DNA of 64,000 nt from Forficula auricularia (GCA_024734495.1 JALMQS010000085.1:20737539-20801538); one strand, 5' to 3'. Counted from the first letter of the stretch, positions 1 through 12,117 are shown. Made by a program: numbers and translations. Notes: a model not told the origin generated them from the letters alone.

Positions 1-530
1 TGACCCTACACTCCCCCCTATTTTGGGCGGTTAGTTTTTGCATTTTTAGACTTCTGGGGTCCCACTGATTATATATACAAAATTTGATTGAGTTTGCTCA
101 AATAGCCTAGATTTTTAATTTTTAGACTCCCTTAATTTTGGGCCGATATGCACCAAAATCTAATCAGCTCATAATCTCAATGGACCAAAACTACGTGTGA
201 AATTTGGTTTCGATATTCAAACTAGTTTTTGAGCTAGCTCGTCCACAAAAATTTGGTAACGCACAGTCTAACGGACAACCAGACAGACAGGTAGTCTGAC
301 TTAACTAACAGACATGTTGACAAAACAATTATTATCTCGAAAAATATAATTTTTTTGATGTTCACTTAGAGCTTTTTTGTAGAGCCAAATGCCATGGTTT
401 CGCTCAATTTTTTTAAACAAAATAGTTTCAGCCATTTTTGAGATACTCTATTTCGAAAAAGGAAGGAAAAAAACCACTTTTTTCATGCACGATTACAATA
501 CTTGACTATACCCTCTGTATGGTAAAGTAA
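1..530 (-). mobile_element. HINE/DINE-like rolling-circle element, family A1, left-truncated
   Basis: Read on the minus strand, the element starts near 528 with the subterminal motif ACTTTACCATAC followed by a conserved AAGTATTGTAATCG block. It continues through a GTCT/GTCC-rich stretch (about 265-310), as in the microsatellite core of Drosophila DINE-1. The same order of blocks occurs at 57536-58215, which is complete. The 3' end lies outside the window. Assignment to the Helentron-associated class is inferred from subterminal inverted repeats plus a 3' hairpin in complete copies; no Rep/helicase gene is seen. Confidence 0.6.
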
Positions 531-1060
531 AAATTATGAGCTAAATAGGTTTATAAGATCCTTGAAAAAAATTTGATTTTTTTTTAATTTCAATTTTTTA
601 CCATGATACAATTTTGGCACAATTATGAAACTATTTTTCTTTCAAACCTTATCTATTTCCCTATAATACTACAACTATGAAATTGCTTATTGATATTTAC
701 CTGTTGTATTTTTTGACTTGGGCAAAAAAATAATTGTTGTTGTTTTGAAAGTGAAATATTGTTTTTAATAAATACAAATTCTAGGAATATGCGTTAAAAT
801 AATCAAATGAAAGTTTAATAGATATATAAATAAAAAAAAATTCATTATTTGGGCCAAAAAGTGGTTTTTATTTTTTCTAGTATGGCGTACCTTTTTTTCA
901 AAATTTGAACAGGTCATAGTATTATAGGGAAATAGATACGGTTTGAAAAAAAAATAGTTTCATAATTGTGCCAAAATTGTATCATGGTTAAAAATTGAAA
1001 TTAAAAGAAAAACAATTTTTTTTTTTAAGGATCTTATAAACCTAGATAGCTCATAATTTT
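531..1060. repeat. Foldback element with about 155-bp inverted arms
   Basis: The left arm (about 531-690) and right arm (about 905-1060) are reverse complements with few differences. The outer ends read ATTATGAGCTAAATAGG and its complement CCTAGATAGCTCATAAT. The spacer is AT-rich and non-coding. It abuts the end of the HINE-like element to its left. No transposase is present. Confidence 0.65.
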
Positions 1061-1254
1061 TTTCCTAGAAGCTATTATCAGTCCCCAAAACATATTAAAA
1101 ATTTAGATCAATCGGTTCATAAGATCCTGAGAAAAAAATTTTTTCTGTTTTTTACATATTTTGCTTTTTCTCAAAAACCAATTGAGTTAGGGATCTGAAA
1201 CTTTCAGGATCTTATTATTTTATTAGTACCTACTTATCCCCTAAGTATCATTAA

Positions 1255-1397
1255 ATTATCTCTCGGGGGCCGATTCAGTATGCTTATACCCCTATGGCCT
1301 TTGTTTATTCCGATTGATTGTAAAATTCGAAGAGGGCTAATGGAGCTAATAAGCCCTGGCCCGCTAATGAAATTATTGTTATTATTATTATTATTAT
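1255..1397 (+). mobile_element. LINE 3' tail with (TTA)n
   Basis: A GC-richer stretch runs into a clean (TTA)n tail at about 1373-1397. This is the usual shape of a 5'-truncated non-LTR retrotransposon 3' UTR with a microsatellite tail. No coding part remains, so the family cannot be assigned. Confidence 0.45.
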
Positions 1398-1748
1398 TCC
1401 GACACACAAAAGATAGCGAATTTTGAAAATAAATAAATAAAAATGATGTTTTCTCCAATTTGGGAATATATGTATAAATATAATATCAAATTAAGGTTTT
1501 TTCGTTAGAAAGCAAAAAAATATTTTCAAACATTGTTTCTTTGATAAATTCTTCTGAACATTTGAATTGGAAGTAAAAAGTTCAAGCAGACTTCTGACCT
1601 CAGATTTTTTTTTAGTTAAGTATGATATCGATTTCTTTTTAACTAAGAAAATTAGTTGCTCATACACATAATCATGATATATTTTTAATTAATAAAATTT
1701 AAAGTGGCCGAATTATTTGAGCGACATTCTTAGAAATGTATACCAAAT

Positions 1749-2058
1749 AAGTAGGTTATAATGAAAGGCAGACCATTCATTATTCAAATTTTATTCAATT
1801 TCAGACGTTTCAGAGACTTTTCCTCTCTCTTCAGGGTATTGAATAGTTATTCGATGAGTGAGTATAACTCTGCTTCCCATTTGACCCAGTTAGTACTCAC
1901 TCATCAACAACTATTCAATACCCTGAAGAAGGAGATAAAAAAGTACTCACCCATCAATAACTATTCAATACCCTGAAGAAGAGAAAACAGTCTCCGAAAC
2001 GTAGGAAATTGAATAAAATTTAAATAATTTCAGGACTGCCTTTAATTATAACCTACTT
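1749..2058. repeat. Inverted-dimer element with degenerate hammerhead-like core
   Basis: The outer arms (from AAGTAGGTTATAATGAAAGGCAG at the left to its complement at the right) are inverted copies. The middle has further short direct copies of an ATTCAATACCCTGAAGAAG segment. On the plus strand a CTGAAGA box, a GAGA/TCTC stem and GAAACG follow in the order seen in the better hammerhead-like copies at 24.6, 43.9 and 52.3 kb. A stem III and cleavage triplet cannot be drawn convincingly here. Confidence 0.5.
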
Positions 2059-2526
2059 AATTGGCTTACCAGTCCGTCTTTCTAAGAAAATAAATAAAAT
2101 TGTATACCAAATATTGTATTGAAAAATTAGAAAACGACTGCATTGAAATCATTATGAGGAAACCAATTATTAATTGAAAATAATTGAATTGGGGGAATTG
2201 ACTAGGACAGAAGGCCGAATGTCAAGCTCGGTGCCGTGACAGCAGTATTCTCAGGGGCGGAGCCAGTGTTTTCTTTTAGGTTGGGCGAAACCAGGTAGAC
2301 AAATTTAGAGGGTGGGCTCAGGGCTGGGCAGCAAAAATGCGCATTATTTCGGGTAATACAGATTTTTATATGATATAGGTATTCTTTTTTAACAGTTTAG
2401 GTATAATATATAATTATTATTAATAGTGTTGCTTTATATTCATTAAATAAAGCAACTTTTTTATTTTTTCAAGATTCTTACTTTGAAATTCCATTTATAA
2501 AGGTAGAAATCCTCTTTGAGAATTGA

Positions 2527-2751
2527 ATTAGGAGTTGGGAGGAAATAACGAATAGATTTCAGGAACCAAGTTATTTAGGTAGAGCTGATCATAGAAAAAA
2601 GATTCGTAAGCCAAGATTCTTGAAAAATATCGGTTTACATTCATTTGTAGGATCTGGCATTGATTTGTGGAACAATCTGTCTGTTACTACTTGTGATTAT
2701 AGTCCGCTGCCCCCTATGATTAAATCAATTATAAATTTTGTCAAGTCCTAA
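2527..2751 (+). pseudogene. LINE ORF2 C-terminal fragment
   Basis: An open frame ends at TAA 2749-2751 and encodes the extreme C-terminus of a non-LTR retrotransposon polyprotein. Recognisable segments are SWEEITNRFQEPSYLGRAD and, near the end, SFVGSGIDLWNNL, a motif typical of LINE C-termini (hydrophobic-x-x-G-x-x-LWN-x-L). A stop at 2524-2526 closes the frame upstream, so the copy is truncated. A second, more damaged copy of the same family lies at 41985-42240. Clade is not assigned. Confidence 0.7.
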
Positions 2752-3168
2752 TGTGCTAGAGTTGTGCAAAATTTTATTTAGTTCTCGGAAGCAGAGATTA
2801 GCTGAGGTAGAGAGAGGTCATACCATCCTTGTTAAGGTTTTGACCAGGTTTCTTTAACAACTTATAGCAAATGTCGGGATGGCTAATGCGTCGTTTCCTC
2901 CTGGTATCGGGTTTTTACGCGGAATTATTAAAATTACGTTTTGTCTTTTGATGGAAATCTATGATCATGTTATTTGTAAATGAGCATACATTTCTATTTT
3001 TTTCTTTTTTCTTGTTTGTTAATTGTTAATTTCTTTTAATTGATTTGTATTTATGTTTATTAATTTCTGTAGTTAATTTGTATTGATGTTTTGTTGACCT
3101 AGCCACCGAGGACTTGTGCCTCTAAGCAGGTCGAGTAATAAAGATTTATTTATTTATTTATTTATTTA
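2752..3168 (+). mobile_element. LINE 3' UTR with (TTTA)n tail
   Basis: This segment follows the ORF2 fragment directly. It contains AATAAAGATTTATT and ends in a (TTTA)n tail. The same 3' UTR recurs near 42.25-42.69 kb and 42.70-42.88 kb, including the block CACCGAGGACTTGTGCCTC, which supports a shared LINE family. Confidence 0.7.
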
Positions 3169-3174
3169 AATTAG

Positions 3175-3640
3175 CTTTGAAAGACAAAAAGATGAAAAAT
3201 TTTATTTTTAGTAGTTTTTAATTAGTTAAGGGTGGAATTTTGAAAAATCCTTATATCACTTAGTAATTTATATGGTTCTAAAGATTGACTGCAAAATTTG
3301 GGTCAGATCAAACAAATATAGGTGGGGATTTTTTTACCCTTCCCCCTCTGAAGATAGCAAAATGATATTTATCCAGGAAGTTAAATTAAGTACCTACCCA
3401 GTATCAGTAAGCCAAATTTCATCGAAATTCGTTAAACCGTTTGAACTGAAAAGCTCTTCAAAAAATTCAAAATTTTACAGTAAATGAGTTGTTTTCAAGT
3501 AGTTAGGGAAGAATTTTGAAAAACTCCGAAACAGTTGTAGCCCTTATATGATTCTAAAGATTGATTATGTGAAATTTGGGCCTGATCAAACAAAAATATG
3601 CGTGATCGACCTTTTCATTTTGCGCAATATACTATATAGA
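3175..3640. repeat. Two diverged direct copies of a ~280-bp repeat
   Basis: Motifs such as GGTTCTAAAGATTGACTG (3272) and ATGATTCTAAAGATTGATTA (near 3548), with following AAATTTGGG and GATCAAACAAA blocks, recur about 278 bp apart. No coding potential is convincing. Confidence 0.5.
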
Positions 3641-4850
3641 GATATATATATTGGAAGTTTTAAGGTACGAAACCGTTAGATCCGACTAGTACTTGTCCGG
3701 CTTATTATTAAATTTAATCTTTCAAGAATTTGCTCTGTTTTAAGGACAAAATTAAGGTCAGCTTGAACACCGTCGGGTTGCTGCGTAGAATAACTAAAGT
3801 CAGAGCTCTAACTGTGAGCTAGTTTGACGCTTAAGTTGACATCCAGCTCAATTTAACCGGAGATTGACAAACCGGCAAAAAATAATGGACTTTGGAACTA
3901 TTTTTTAGGGCAGAGCAAAGTGATTGATTTGAAATTTATTTTATACATAAAGTGCAGTGTTTTCGTCATTAAATACCTACCATTTTAAAAATTAATTTCT
4001 TGAACTTTTCTGATTAAATTCTACAAAAATGAGGAGGGAGTCCAGCTGATTTTGTCTTTCTTAAATTTCCCAAATTCTTTGATGATGAGTAAATTTTATT
4101 TTTCCAGTAAGCTTCACTTGACATTAGCACATCATTCGCATTTAGTTAAAAAAACAGCATTGTGGTTCAAGTTGTCCACCTATTGATTTTTAACTAGCTT
4201 ACACCGTCAGTGATGAATGCTATTTTTGGCCTTTTGTCATTTAGAATTAGCTTTAATGTAGTAACTCGCACTCGTAAAACCGATCCAGCAGAAAGCAAAG
4301 CTATTGGCGAACCATTCTGATGGAATTAATACAAAAAGAAACTATGCCAAGTCGTTGCATCCGGTGGCTTACTCTGTTCGAAAAGACAAGCTGCATTCCT
4401 GCATCCCTCCTTGGTTTGCAACTGATCGTACACTCATATTAATTATATTTCGCATTGTTTTTTCAATAATGTCGTTATAATTTGTTATAAAACAACACAA
4501 AAATGTTTTAAACCAATTATTTGTCTACTTATTTGAACAAGATAGGTTAGAGTGGGATTTGAAGTTGCACTTTATTTTAGAAGCATGACATTTACACTTT
4601 TAGTAACGAATATTAAGAAAATTTCGATTTATGAATAGCATTAAGCAAGATAGTTTGGATAAAGTCAGGTTTACCCGGGGTAACCCGAACATGTTAAAAG
4701 TATCGATTTCTGTTGAGCATTACCCAAAACAGGTTGATCTCGGGAAAAGCTAATTAGCTTTATCCAATTTAAAATACAGCCGTAACATATATATTAAAAT
4801 TAATTGAAGAAATCGAATTTATCTTAGCATGACTGACATAATTAGGCTGG
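3641..4850. other. No recognisable gene
   Basis: AT-rich sequence without a supported reading frame, inverted terminal repeats or a tandem structure that I could identify. It is probably old repeat debris in CaMKI intron 2. Confidence 0.4.
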
Positions 4851-6190
4851 GTATCTATTCTAGGAGTAAAACAGTATAGAAGTCTAAACTTTTAAGTTCA
4901 TTTTGTTCACTTAATACTATTAGGACAAAGTTATCATGGCTCTAGGAAAATTTAACCCAACAATTTACCGCTGAAACAGGTTATCGCCTAAGCAATATAT
5001 AGCCTAAATTGAGAAAAAATAAATAATTCTAATTGTGATATTTCGTACAAATCGATCAAAGGGCTTAGACTCTATAATTTATATTGATAATTCTATTTTT
5101 CGACCCCTATCACCCAATTTTCCGGATCCCAGATATCATGCATCAGTGAATAGAAAGAGAAATTGATCAAGCGAAATGTTGGAGACTATAGATCTAAGTG
5201 TCGGGACAGAGTTCACCTTAGTTGAAATAATGGGGACAAATATATTGCCGTATGAAGTGGTTCGGCACTTTTCCAATTTAATTTCAAAAGAATGTTGTGT
5301 GTCGATCAATGGAGAGAAATCACCAAGCGATTAACTCAACCAAAATATTGTTTCAGTCTCTAACTCGTCACCTTCGACAAGGGTAAATTCTCGCAATTCT
5401 TCACTTCTAAAGTAATTCAATAAGAATATCTGAAATCGAATATAATCCCTTAGGGTCACTCTGAACAAGGATCTTCTAAATTGATCGGATCACCCTTCTT
5501 CGCTCTCTTGGATTAGATTACGAAAAAGGAATGGAATCATTGCCTCGGACAACTCAATGAATAATAATGATCAAAATACGTTAGAATTGTTTCAATTTAT
5601 TTCACTCACTAGTTCGATGCGATGCATGGGGTGGGGAATGCTTCCGGCCATTCCAGTCGCTACCTGTTGTACGTGGTTCTTTAGCCCTCGTGCTACATCC
5701 CAATGGGTTGGATTGGACTGGTATAGCGAGGCTTCGGGAATTCGGCGTGCTGAACCATTGTGCTGACGTAGGGCTTGCCGAAAAGAAGCCGCTTATTTAT
5801 TGATCGCGCCGACCCAGGGAAGTGGGGCCCAAACTTTGAGCTGGGATCACAATACTAGAGCCTCATGTGGTAGGATCCTAATATTACCTCCCCTCTAAAA
5901 AGGAACTCGAAATAGGCTCGATTCGAAACTTTTCTCAATGCTCCAAAACAAGTTTTGTGTTAACTGAAACCGTACTCTTCGAAAGACTGGTACTTCTTTG
6001 AAACATCTTCTATCCCGCAATCACGATTCATCGAAATTTCTATATTTTTGGAATATATTATGTTTCACTGGAAAGATTCGTTACGAACAATGATAGTGAA
6101 AATATAGAAATAGTGGACGCCGTGAAAAGTGATATCTCGGCGTAACAGTGAGTGGGATTTGGAGTTAGCTTAATTAGGTCGTTTATATAA
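4851..6190. other. Unrecognised segment with GC-richer core (about 5150-5960)
   Basis: Base composition rises clearly between about 5600 and 5900 relative to its surroundings, but no frame of useful length resembles a known protein. It does not resemble any CaMKI exon. It could be an LTR-type or other unrecognised mobile sequence; no inverted ends or target duplication were found. Confidence 0.3.
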
Positions 6191-6609
6191 TATTAGGAAA
6201 AGTGTGGGGGAGATTACTGAGTCTTGGGGAAGTCCAGCATTTGTAGAGAAAGATGTGGATAATGTTTCATCAAGCAGATTAGTTTGTAGAAGTGAGTAGA
6301 TTAAGTCAAAATATTAAAGTTTCATGTAAGATTAGAAATCTGATTAGATAGACTTTATGTAAAATTAGTCTGCTCGTTTTTATCAAATTTTCTATCTATA
6401 ATCTTATCTGAAAGAATCTTATAATCGACGGATTTATAATGATGAATTCTTCTAAATCTTTAGCAATTGCTCTAGCGACTATTTCTAAGGGCTCAAGTAA
6501 GAAGAAATTCTGAGTGATAAGTTGAAAATATGATGATGTTAGTGGAATGTATGATAGATGTGTAATTATTTGATTAAGAAAGCCTTTTTAATGATATTAT
6601 AATTTAATG

Positions 6610-6905
6610 AGAATTTTTATTTTTTGACCCTCTCCCCATTTTGGGTGGTTAGTTACCACCACCCCTCCCACGTACATATTTTGGGTGGGTGGTTTTTACA
6701 TTTCTAGTCTTCTGAAGGCCTATAGATTATGTTTAAAAAACTTGATTGAGTTTGGACCAAAGGCTTGGAATTTTAATTTTTTGCCCCCCCCCCTCCCTAT
6801 TTTGAGTAACAAGCTTTTGCATTTCTAGTCTTACAGATTATGTCTACAAATCTTTGGTTGAGTTTGGTTCAAAGCGCTAGAATTTTTATTTTTTCGACTC
6901 TTGCT
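6610..6905. mobile_element. Internal fragments of HINE-like family A1
   Basis: Three imperfect direct copies of the pyrimidine-rich block (TTTTGACCC..., then GGGTGGTTAGTT...) match the internal region of the A1 elements at 1-530, 57536-58215 and 60884-61370. Neither subterminal end is visible. Confidence 0.5.
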
Positions 6906-6934
6906 GAAAAATTATAGAATCCAATAAGAAAAGA

Positions 6935-7002
6935 AACAGAGTTCATCATTAAAACATCTCAGCCAAGTCAGTCAATTATTAAAAGTATTACCAAGGAGTT
7001 TG

Positions 7003-7054
<52 letters not shown>

Positions 7055-7268
7055 CAGCCGGAGAAAATATCCCAGACATTGTTAAATTAACCGCTTCTTT
7101 GGAATCAGTGCCACCGACAACTGTTGAACCAAAGAGAGCTTTTTCCTCTCAGGTCTGTTCATTACAAGACTTAGAGCTCGGCTCAGTGATAAAAGTGTTA
7201 ACTGTTTGACTTTTCTACGCACATATTATACTAATCGAATAAAATGGCTATATATGAAAAAACGTTGA
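6935..7268 (+). pseudogene. hAT transposase C-terminal (dimerisation) fragment
   Basis: Translation shows the conserved C-terminal end of hAT transposases in pieces: ITKEFEIY before the repeat, then VPPTTVEPKRAFSSQ, and after a frameshift near 7150, LFITRLRARLSDKSVNCLTF. The P-T-T/S-V-E-P-x-R-A-F-S and R-x-R-L-x-D-K-S-x-x-x-L-x-F-L-R patterns are hallmark residues of the hAT C-terminal dimerisation domain. A dinucleotide repeat has expanded inside the reading frame and breaks it a second time. There is no upstream catalytic domain, so this is a dead remnant. Confidence 0.75.
7005..7050. repeat. (AT)n microsatellite inside hAT coding remnant
   Basis: About 23 uninterrupted AT/TA dinucleotides lie between two segments that translate as adjacent parts of a hAT transposase, but in different frames. 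The expansion therefore post-dates the coding sequence. Confidence 0.9.
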
Positions 7269-7975
7269 GTTTTATTTTGTTATTATCATTACATATATAT
7301 TGTATTGTCTTAGAACTATGACAAGTTTTTCATTGTAAAGACCATTAAGTAATTTTGGTAAGTTTGATTTCTATTACATTGAAGAAGGAAAGGAGTTATG
7401 ATTAAGTAAAATGAGCTCTTTTCAAATGAGTTAAAATGGTTTAATAAATAAATGATGAAATGATATGAGTGGTTTACTTAAACTCATTTCTTAATAACTT
7501 AAATTAAATAAATCCCGGAAACATTTATCTTATCCCGAAATTTCGTTATGATAAAAATGCCACGAAACAAAAAATCACTAATATTATACTTACATGCTTC
7601 GCATATAAGTCAAAGTAAAAAGTAGTTGTCTTTAAATTAATGGTTTGTTTATAAGAAAAAATTAAGAATGTTTACTTCCAGTTCATCTGTATCTATATAA
7701 ATATTATATTTTTCATGTTTGTTTTTAATATCCTTAATTTGAAAAATTTATTATGGGATTTTCTATAACAGCTTCTACTAGAAAATTGATTTAGTTTATA
7801 GATGTGTTTTTCAATTTTTTTTTGAAATGTTCTCACTTTTCTAAGTCTGAGTAGTTCTGGGGACCTGTTACTCTTGTTCTCTTCGAAAGTAAATTTTTCA
7901 TTTTGTTTAACATCTTTTAATACCAATATACTGGTATACTGGTGAAAAGATGACGAGAAGCACTACGGCTACAGT

Positions 7976-9101
7976 CAATGTCGGCTTAACCGGGGGGCTA
8001 TTGGGGTCTATAGCCCCCGGCGGTAAATACGTAAAGGGCGCAAAAGGCGGTAAACATTCTTATTTTTATTTTATTTTTATTTTTTGAATAAAAATTTTAT
8101 ATGAAGAATGAAGATATATATATTTGATATACTATTGAATTTTTTTCTCTTGAATAGATTTATCAACGTTTTGTCAAATAATGTTTTTGATTTGATAATA
8201 TTTTTGAAATAAATGGTTTTCTTATTGTAGGTAAAATATCATAGACTTATAGAGCATCGACCCATAGACAATGGAGTTTCAAAGGCTTTCTCAAAGGATA
8301 AAATTCTTGTATAAACTGCCCAAAAGATATTTACCCTTCATTACTAATTAGAGCTTTTCAAATTCAAAGACCTTTTTAATTCAATAAAATTTCCAAAAAC
8401 TATTTAGATGACAGCTCTAATATTTTCTTGGTCGTTATGATTTTAATAAAATTTTATTTAAAAAACATGGTTTTTATTTCCTTTTTTCTCAATGGACCCT
8501 TATAATAAAATTTAAAACAGTTTTTTCTATTTGATTCTTTAATATGTACTTTATGAAATAACGTAAATATTTTTTTGACAAATGGACCAAAATAGAAAAA
8601 AAAGTAGAAAATACAAGTTTCATAAGACATTTGAGCTCACTTGTCCCCTTGAAAACTAGCGGCTAGCAGCTCGTTTCTAAGAAAGACGCGTGCGCTAAAA
8701 TCATGTCTTATGAAACTTGTATTTTAATGTACTATTTTTTACAAATCACTATGACACCAATGTTACAAAGTGACAGACCAATATTACTTTTAACACTAGT
8801 GTTAAAAGCGATTTAGTTACCTTGGTAACGACGAATAGAACAACAAATTGACATTTTTGTCATATGCAAAAAAACTATTAGAAATACAAATTAAAAAATA
8901 GTGTTTGTAGAAATAATAGTGTAGGATATACGTGTTAAAAGTGATTTTATTTTGTTCGAATGTTTGGAGCACTCCACTTCTTTTCGTGTTCAAAGCTTCC
9001 TTCTCACAAAATAAAATATTACTTTAACGATTTTTTCTTTGTCAAGAATGGCGGTTTTTAAAAGTTAGCCCCGGGTGGCAAAATGTCTTAAGCCGGCACT
9101 G
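7976..9101. mobile_element. hAT-type non-autonomous transposon, 1126 bp, perfect 8-bp TSD
   Basis: The ends are CAATGTCGGCTTAA and TTAAGCCGGCACTG, imperfect inverted repeats of each other. They are flanked by the identical octamer GCTACAGT at 7968-7975 and 9102-9109. The 8-bp duplication and CA...TG-like ends fit the hAT superfamily. No transposase frame is present. An internal inverted repeat (about 8622-8717, around a GC-rich loop) is unusual. Confidence 0.8.
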
Positions 9102-9851
9102 GCTACAGTGCTTTAAATTCCACTTTAGTTGCTAGGAGTAGAGAGAGTAGATAATAGGAGGGTAGGCTAATATATTTTTCTTAAAATGTTAAGTTTAATG
9201 GGAGAAAAAATTGAAAACGATTTCACTCAATGATCAACAACTCTTCTACTTTCGGCAAAACAACGATCTCTAAACTCGAGAGATTTTCAGTTATAATTGA
9301 TACACACAATCCATTAGAATTTTATTTTTTCAAGGACTACAAGGGCAGACCTCGAGGACCACTTGCGGCTCCCGGATCATAGTATGAGAAACACTTGACT
9401 ATAGAATGTTTACTTTCACATTTATAAACAAGAGAATATTTTATTTTCGTGTGCATCTATATTTAATTAAAATTTTCCTATTTTACTTTATAATTCGTAG
9501 ATTTTTCTTATAATTGTAATTTTAAAGTAGAAAATATTTTCTTATGATATTCATTTTTTCTATTGATTATTCTTTTAAAAAAAACTTTCTTAGATAACCG
9601 AAACATATATAGAATAGAGATATGAACACAATCATGTTGATTATTATTGACGTATACATAAACCATAAGATATGGTGATATTTTATTTTTTTCTAAAAAG
9701 AGTTAATTTTATAAAAGTCGAAGTTGAAAATGTAATAATTTATAAAGTAAAAGAATTTGTAATTATAATTTCAATGTAAAAATAAACAAGGAATTTATAT
9801 GAGTAATCCAAAGAGAATACTCTTCAAAACTATATATATATATAATTAAAA

Positions 9852-9953
9852 TAAATACAAATCTTTTAAAAAAACAATCATCAAAAGTTTAATTGAATCC
9901 AAATGGGTTTAATTAAACGTTTGATGATTGTTTTTAAAAGATTTGTATATATT
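9852..9953. repeat. Short hairpin, about 45-bp arms
   Basis: AAATCTTTTAAAAAAACAAT and its complement bracket a short loop near 9903. Almost every base pairs. It may be a minimal foldback MITE. Confidence 0.7.
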
Positions 9954-9974
9954 TTAAGTATATATAACAATCAA

Positions 9975-10215
9975 TAATTTTTTTACTTTATCCATGCGAA
10001 GCAGATAAAATGTGTAATCGGTCTCCAGCAAATTCAAAGGGTCCTCAGGTAAAGACTAAGGAAACCATGGTATCAACCAAAGTCACATATTATAGTATTC
10101 AATCAGGTTGAATTTTAGCACGTGGCGGTTTTGCCAAAAATTACACTGAGTCTCGCCCAGAGGCCAAAAAGTGCGATTTTTTCATTTAGCCCGTGGACAT
10201 TTATGTATGGATAGA
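9975..10215 (+). mobile_element. HINE-like family A3, 5' part
   Basis: It begins with ACTTTATCCATGCGAAGCA, followed by TGTAATCG, AATTCAAAGGGTCCTCAGG and TTGAATTTTAGCACGTGGCGG. The same order occurs at 36959 and 44500. It breaks at a GATGGATGGATGG-type microsatellite near 10200. Confidence 0.6.
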
Positions 10216-10493
10216 TGGATGGATTTTTCACACTTCGGCAGCTCCACGAAAAAGTGAGTATCATGGGAATTAAGTGGAAGCATTTCATCTCCAACAAGGA
10301 ATTTCAGGAAAGAGCTAACTGCGACTCCTTAGTGTATACCTTGGCGCGCAACAAAAGCTGGCAAGCTTGTTTACACAGTTTGATGTCTTACGAATAGAGG
10401 AATAAACTTATTACCATTTATGATGATTTGACCATTAATGATTACTTCTTCGGAAAACATGAAGAAATCGACAAATCAACCACCAGAGTTGTA

Positions 10494-11030
10494 CCTATAC
10501 CAAAAAAGAATTTAGTTTTTTCGATTTTAAGTCCATTCTTCCATGTTTCAAATAGAGGTTACCATTATTGGTCAAAACATCAAAAATAGAATGCAATAAG
10601 GCTATTTCTCCAGTATGAGATAAGAATCGATAGTTATTTTTTATTTTAAGCCGATTCCTCCATGTCTTCAGCAATAATAATCGAAACGTCAAAAATGCAA
10701 TGTCGTAGAATGGTTATTCCTCAAGTATTAGATGAGAACCGATAACTATTTTTGATTTCAAGTCGATTCCCCCAGTCTTCACCATTGGTTACCAATAATA
10801 ATCGAAACGTCAAAAATGCAATATATAATGGTTATTTCTCAAGTATTACATGAGAATCGATCGCTATTTTTAATTTCAAATCGATTTCTCCACGTCTTCA
10901 ATTATAGTTACCAATAATAATCGAAACGTTAAAAATTCAATGTAAAATGGTTATTCCCTAAGTATTAGATGCTAATCGATGGCTATATTTGATTTTCTTT
11001 CCTCTATGTCTTTAGCAAAGGTAACGGATA
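10494..11030. repeat. Tandem array, about 120-bp unit, about 4.5 copies
   Basis: Blocks such as ATAATAATCGAAACGTCAAA and a CGATTCCTCCATGTCTTCA-like stretch recur at roughly 120-bp spacing (near 10521, 10643, 10760, 10880, 10990). Units are diverged at around one base in six to eight by eye. No frame is maintained across units. Confidence 0.75.
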
Positions 11031-11179
11031 CGATTAGAACGCAGTTGCTATGTAGGTACTTAGAAAATTTCCCCCAAATTTAGCATTTCACAGAGACAAG
11101 GTTCAATACGCTATATTAATCGGACCATATGAATAAATTTTAAAGAATTTAAAAAAGTACTATGTTATTGTATAGTAAA

Positions 11180-11430
11180 GTACTTTAAAATATAATTTTA
11201 CTAAAAACTCTATATAACCTTTTTTGAGGTTCTCGGGTGCTTAAATAGAATTAAATTTGATCAAAATTGGTTATGCCATTTTCAAGATACATATTTAGAA
11301 AAAACTAAAAAAGTCTTATGTAGAATAAAGTACTAATGTTTTTGGGCTGATATGTACCAAAAACTAATGCTTCATTTTGTTAAAGTAATAGTGAGTTTTA
11401 AATTTCATGAAGAGTGTGGAAAAAATCGTC
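11180..11430 (-). mobile_element. HINE-like family A3, inner part
   Basis: On the minus strand this matches the segment at about 37200-37460: TTTTCCACACTCTTC, then the poly-purine and ACTAATGCTTC blocks. It faces the plus-strand A3 part at 9975-10215, so two half-elements enclose the tandem array. Confidence 0.55.
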
Positions 11431-11650
11431 GACGAAACAAAGATTAGATCCGTCTCGTCGTTGTCCTGTTCCTTCGTTACCGAAGATCGTTCCCTAAGTT
11501 CACTGGTTGCCATTGCCGCTGCCTCTCATGAGCCTGTTGGTGGCTCCAGAAACCAATGTGACCTAATGGGACGTGGTTCCAACGTGATTCAAGGTCCCGA
11601 ATTCCTTTTTTGTAATAGACAGCCGATTAGGATGGAAAACATTTTTTAAG
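11431..11650. other. GC-richer block of unknown origin
   Basis: About 200 bp of clearly higher GC sits between the A3 fragment and the mariner remnant. One frame is open across it (11407-11649, plus strand), but the translation resembles nothing I recognise, and the first 30 bp are element sequence. A captured host fragment is possible but unproven. Confidence 0.3.
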
Positions 11651-11699
11651 GCCAATTCGACAGTTTTGCGGTCCGAGAACGTTTTTCCATTCATATTGT

Positions 11700-12117
11700 T
11701 ATCCATAGTTCGGAATAGTTAATAATAAGAAGGTCAAAAATCTGGAGAATATAATAAAATTGATGTGCCTTGATTAAGGAGCTCAAAATGAACAATTCCT
11801 TTCGAAATCCAAAAAAAATCAAAACCTTTGTGTGTAAATTCGGTTTAGGAAACTTTTTCATCCTTAGAAAGCCATTGATAAGACCGATTAGTGTTGTCAT
11901 ACAGAACCCACTTTTCATCACACGAGATGATCCGATCGATAAATGGTTCAATTTTCATTCGAGACAAAAGAGGAGTAGCTATTGTCAAGTGGTAGATTAA
12001 ATTCATTTTAATCGCCCGGTGTAAAACCATTGTCCAATTTTTTCCCAGTATTGGAAAATATATCCAAGTTTCCGAGTCTACCCAGACAGTACACAATGAA
12101 TGATGTATGACATACAT
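11700..12117 (-). pseudogene. mariner transposase fragment
   Basis: The minus strand encodes a central piece of a Tc1/mariner transposase. It includes ATPLLSRMKIEPFIDRI, then CDEKWVLYDN, where the Asp is the second catalytic carboxylate of the D,D34D triad, then RSYQWLSKDEK. After a frameshift near 11850 it continues with FPKPNLH. Sequence further on resembles the next part (KGIVHFELL) but is broken by more shifts. The N-terminal DNA-binding domain and the third catalytic Asp are not recovered. It is an old, inactive copy. Confidence 0.8.

Noticed and set aside
5557..5766. 69-codon open frame in the GC-richer block
   Set aside because: No domain recognised, and the frame is short for the local GC content.
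10215..10397. 60-codon open frame on the plus strand starting MDGFFTLRQLHEK
   Set aside because: The start is reminiscent of a LINE RT segment, but the following residues do not continue the motif.
11407..11649. 80-codon open frame on the plus strand
   Set aside because: It begins inside HINE-like sequence. The rest is GC-richer but matches no known domain, so it is listed only as an unknown block.
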